Source of the DNA: Woeseiaceae bacterium
Lineage (GTDB): Bacteria > Pseudomonadota > Gammaproteobacteria > Steroidobacterales > Woeseiaceae
Assembly: GCA_030065915.1 (NCBI GenBank)
Contig: JASJCQ010000008.1
Coordinates: 178,096-242,095 of the forward strand
Direction of reading: 5' to 3'
Length of the DNA stretch: 64,000 bases
The notes under the pieces were generated by a model, which was given only the letters and a program-made list of their open reading frames with translations, searched no databases and was not told the origin of the DNA. A program made the position numbers and the translations under genes. Below are positions 63,362 through 64,000 of this stretch, piece after piece. The first letter of the stretch is position 1. Every line of letters starts with the position of its first letter.

Positions 63362-64000
63362 ATGACTATGCAAACGGCAAAGGCTGTCCGCTTTCACCGC
63401 ACGGGCGACGCCTCCGTACTTGAACTGGAGGATCATGCGTTGGTGGAGCCGGGCCCCGGCGAAGTTCGGATCATCGTGGAAGCGATTGGCCTGAATCGGG
63501 CCGAGATCATGTTCCGCGAAGGGCAATACCTTGAGACACCGGAGTTTCCGTCCAAGCTGGGTTACGAAGCCTCGGGTGTCATCGACGCACTTGGAGCCGG
63601 CGTTGACGACTTCTCCATCGGCGAACGCGTCAGCAGCGTGCCCGCATTCTCCATGGGGCAGTACGGTGTCTACGGCGAGAGCGCAATCCTTCCCGCGTCT
63701 GCGGTGGCGCGGTACGACGAATCCCTGTCACCGATCGAAGGAACTTCCATCTGGATGCCCTACGTTACGGCTTACGGTCTGCTGGTGGAGGTGGGCGGAT
63801 TGAAGCGTGGCCAGGTCGTGCTGATCACCGCAGCAAGCAGCAGCGTTGGCGTAGCGGCTATTCAGATCGCCAAGGCGGAGGGGGCAACGGTTATTGCCGC
63901 GACGCGCGGTGTCGAGAAGAAGCGGTCTATCTCCGATGTCGGCGCCGACTACGTCATCGCGACGGATGAGAACAAGTTAGCTGAATCCGTAATGGAGCTT
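63362..64000 (+). CDS. Zinc-type/NADPH:quinone oxidoreductase (MDR family), truncated at window end
   Basis: 213 codons are visible, in frame to the last base. MTMQTAKAVRFHRTGDASVL and EPGPGEVRIIVEAIGLNRAE begin the GroES-like domain, KLGYEASGVIDALGAGVDDF follows, and the Rossmann part opens with QVVLITAASSSVGVAAIQIAK, where ASSSVG replaces the usual GxGxxG. No zinc-binding Cys cluster is seen in the visible part, favouring a quinone oxidoreductase. It follows DUF1330 in the same direction. Confidence 0.88.
   Translation, partial: MTMQTAKAVRFHRTGDASVLELEDHALVEPGPGEVRIIVEAIGLNRAEIMFREGQYLETPEFPSKLGYEASGVIDALGAGVDDFSIGERVSSVPAFSMGQYGVYGESAILPASAVARYDESLSPIEGTSIWMPYVTAYGLLVEVGGLKRGQVVLITAASSSVGVAAIQIAKAEGATVIAATRGVEKKRSISDVGADYVIATDENKLAESVMEL

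Overview
The window is chromosomal DNA of a high-GC, free-living, probably marine gammaproteobacterium. The main evidence is the rpsU-yqeY-dnaG-rpoD macromolecular synthesis block beside tsaD, folB and folK, together with class II ribonucleotide reductase, NhaD, PxpABC, many lipoproteins with an ACGGG-type N-terminus, and DUF6502/DUF5666 and DUF4266/DUF3570 pairs. I cannot name the genus from sequence alone.

Layout. 1-11038: a locus made almost entirely of exported proteins. It has a twin-arginine-type secreted protein (partial), two heme-c proteins on the minus strand, then on the plus strand a heme-c beta-propeller lipoprotein of the HzsA-related type, two outer-membrane barrel proteins, a DUF4266 lipoprotein and a DUF3570 barrel. 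11039-11305: a palindromic repeat element. 11306-22489: LemA, DUF2207, rhomboid, a Kef-type antiporter, the 5-oxoprolinase operon pxpABC, small membrane proteins and a CapA-type protein. 22735-27947: a small helical protein, an isoprenylcysteine-methyltransferase-like protein, a peptide-binding lipoprotein and the DUF6502/DUF5666 operon. 28-37 kb: an ion-homeostasis and peptide-modification block (Na/Pi cotransporter, NhaD, MgtE, and a retropepsin-like/aspartoacylase-like/RimK trio). It looks somewhat less GC-rich than its surroundings.

37555-37863 is a tRNA-Ile(CAU) gene interrupted in the anticodon loop by a 232-nt group I intron, with an HNH nuclease gene next to it. This is the most striking feature of the window. 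38.7-46.6 kb: a type II/IV pseudopilin overlapping a GGDEF-EAL protein, then rpoD, dnaG, yqeY and rpsU on the minus strand. 46.8-56.9 kb: housekeeping genes (tsaD, folB, folK, S41 protease, VOC protein, pteridine reductase, MidA-like methyltransferase, uppP, cca, aminopeptidase, Do-type protease). 57.1-61 kb: Hsp20 with a heat-shock-type promoter, and the split class II ribonucleotide reductase nrdJa/nrdJb behind an NrdR-like box. 61.2-64 kb: a DUF4386 membrane protein, a LysR regulator divergent from DUF1330, and a truncated zinc-type dehydrogenase.

How the genes work together. The first 11 kb plausibly encodes a cell-surface redox assembly of unknown substrate. The 31-37 kb genes combine Na+, phosphate and Mg2+ handling with glutamate ligation and trimming. 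The 42-46 kb block drives replication priming, transcription and translation initiation. All calls come from reading motifs; no database search was possible.
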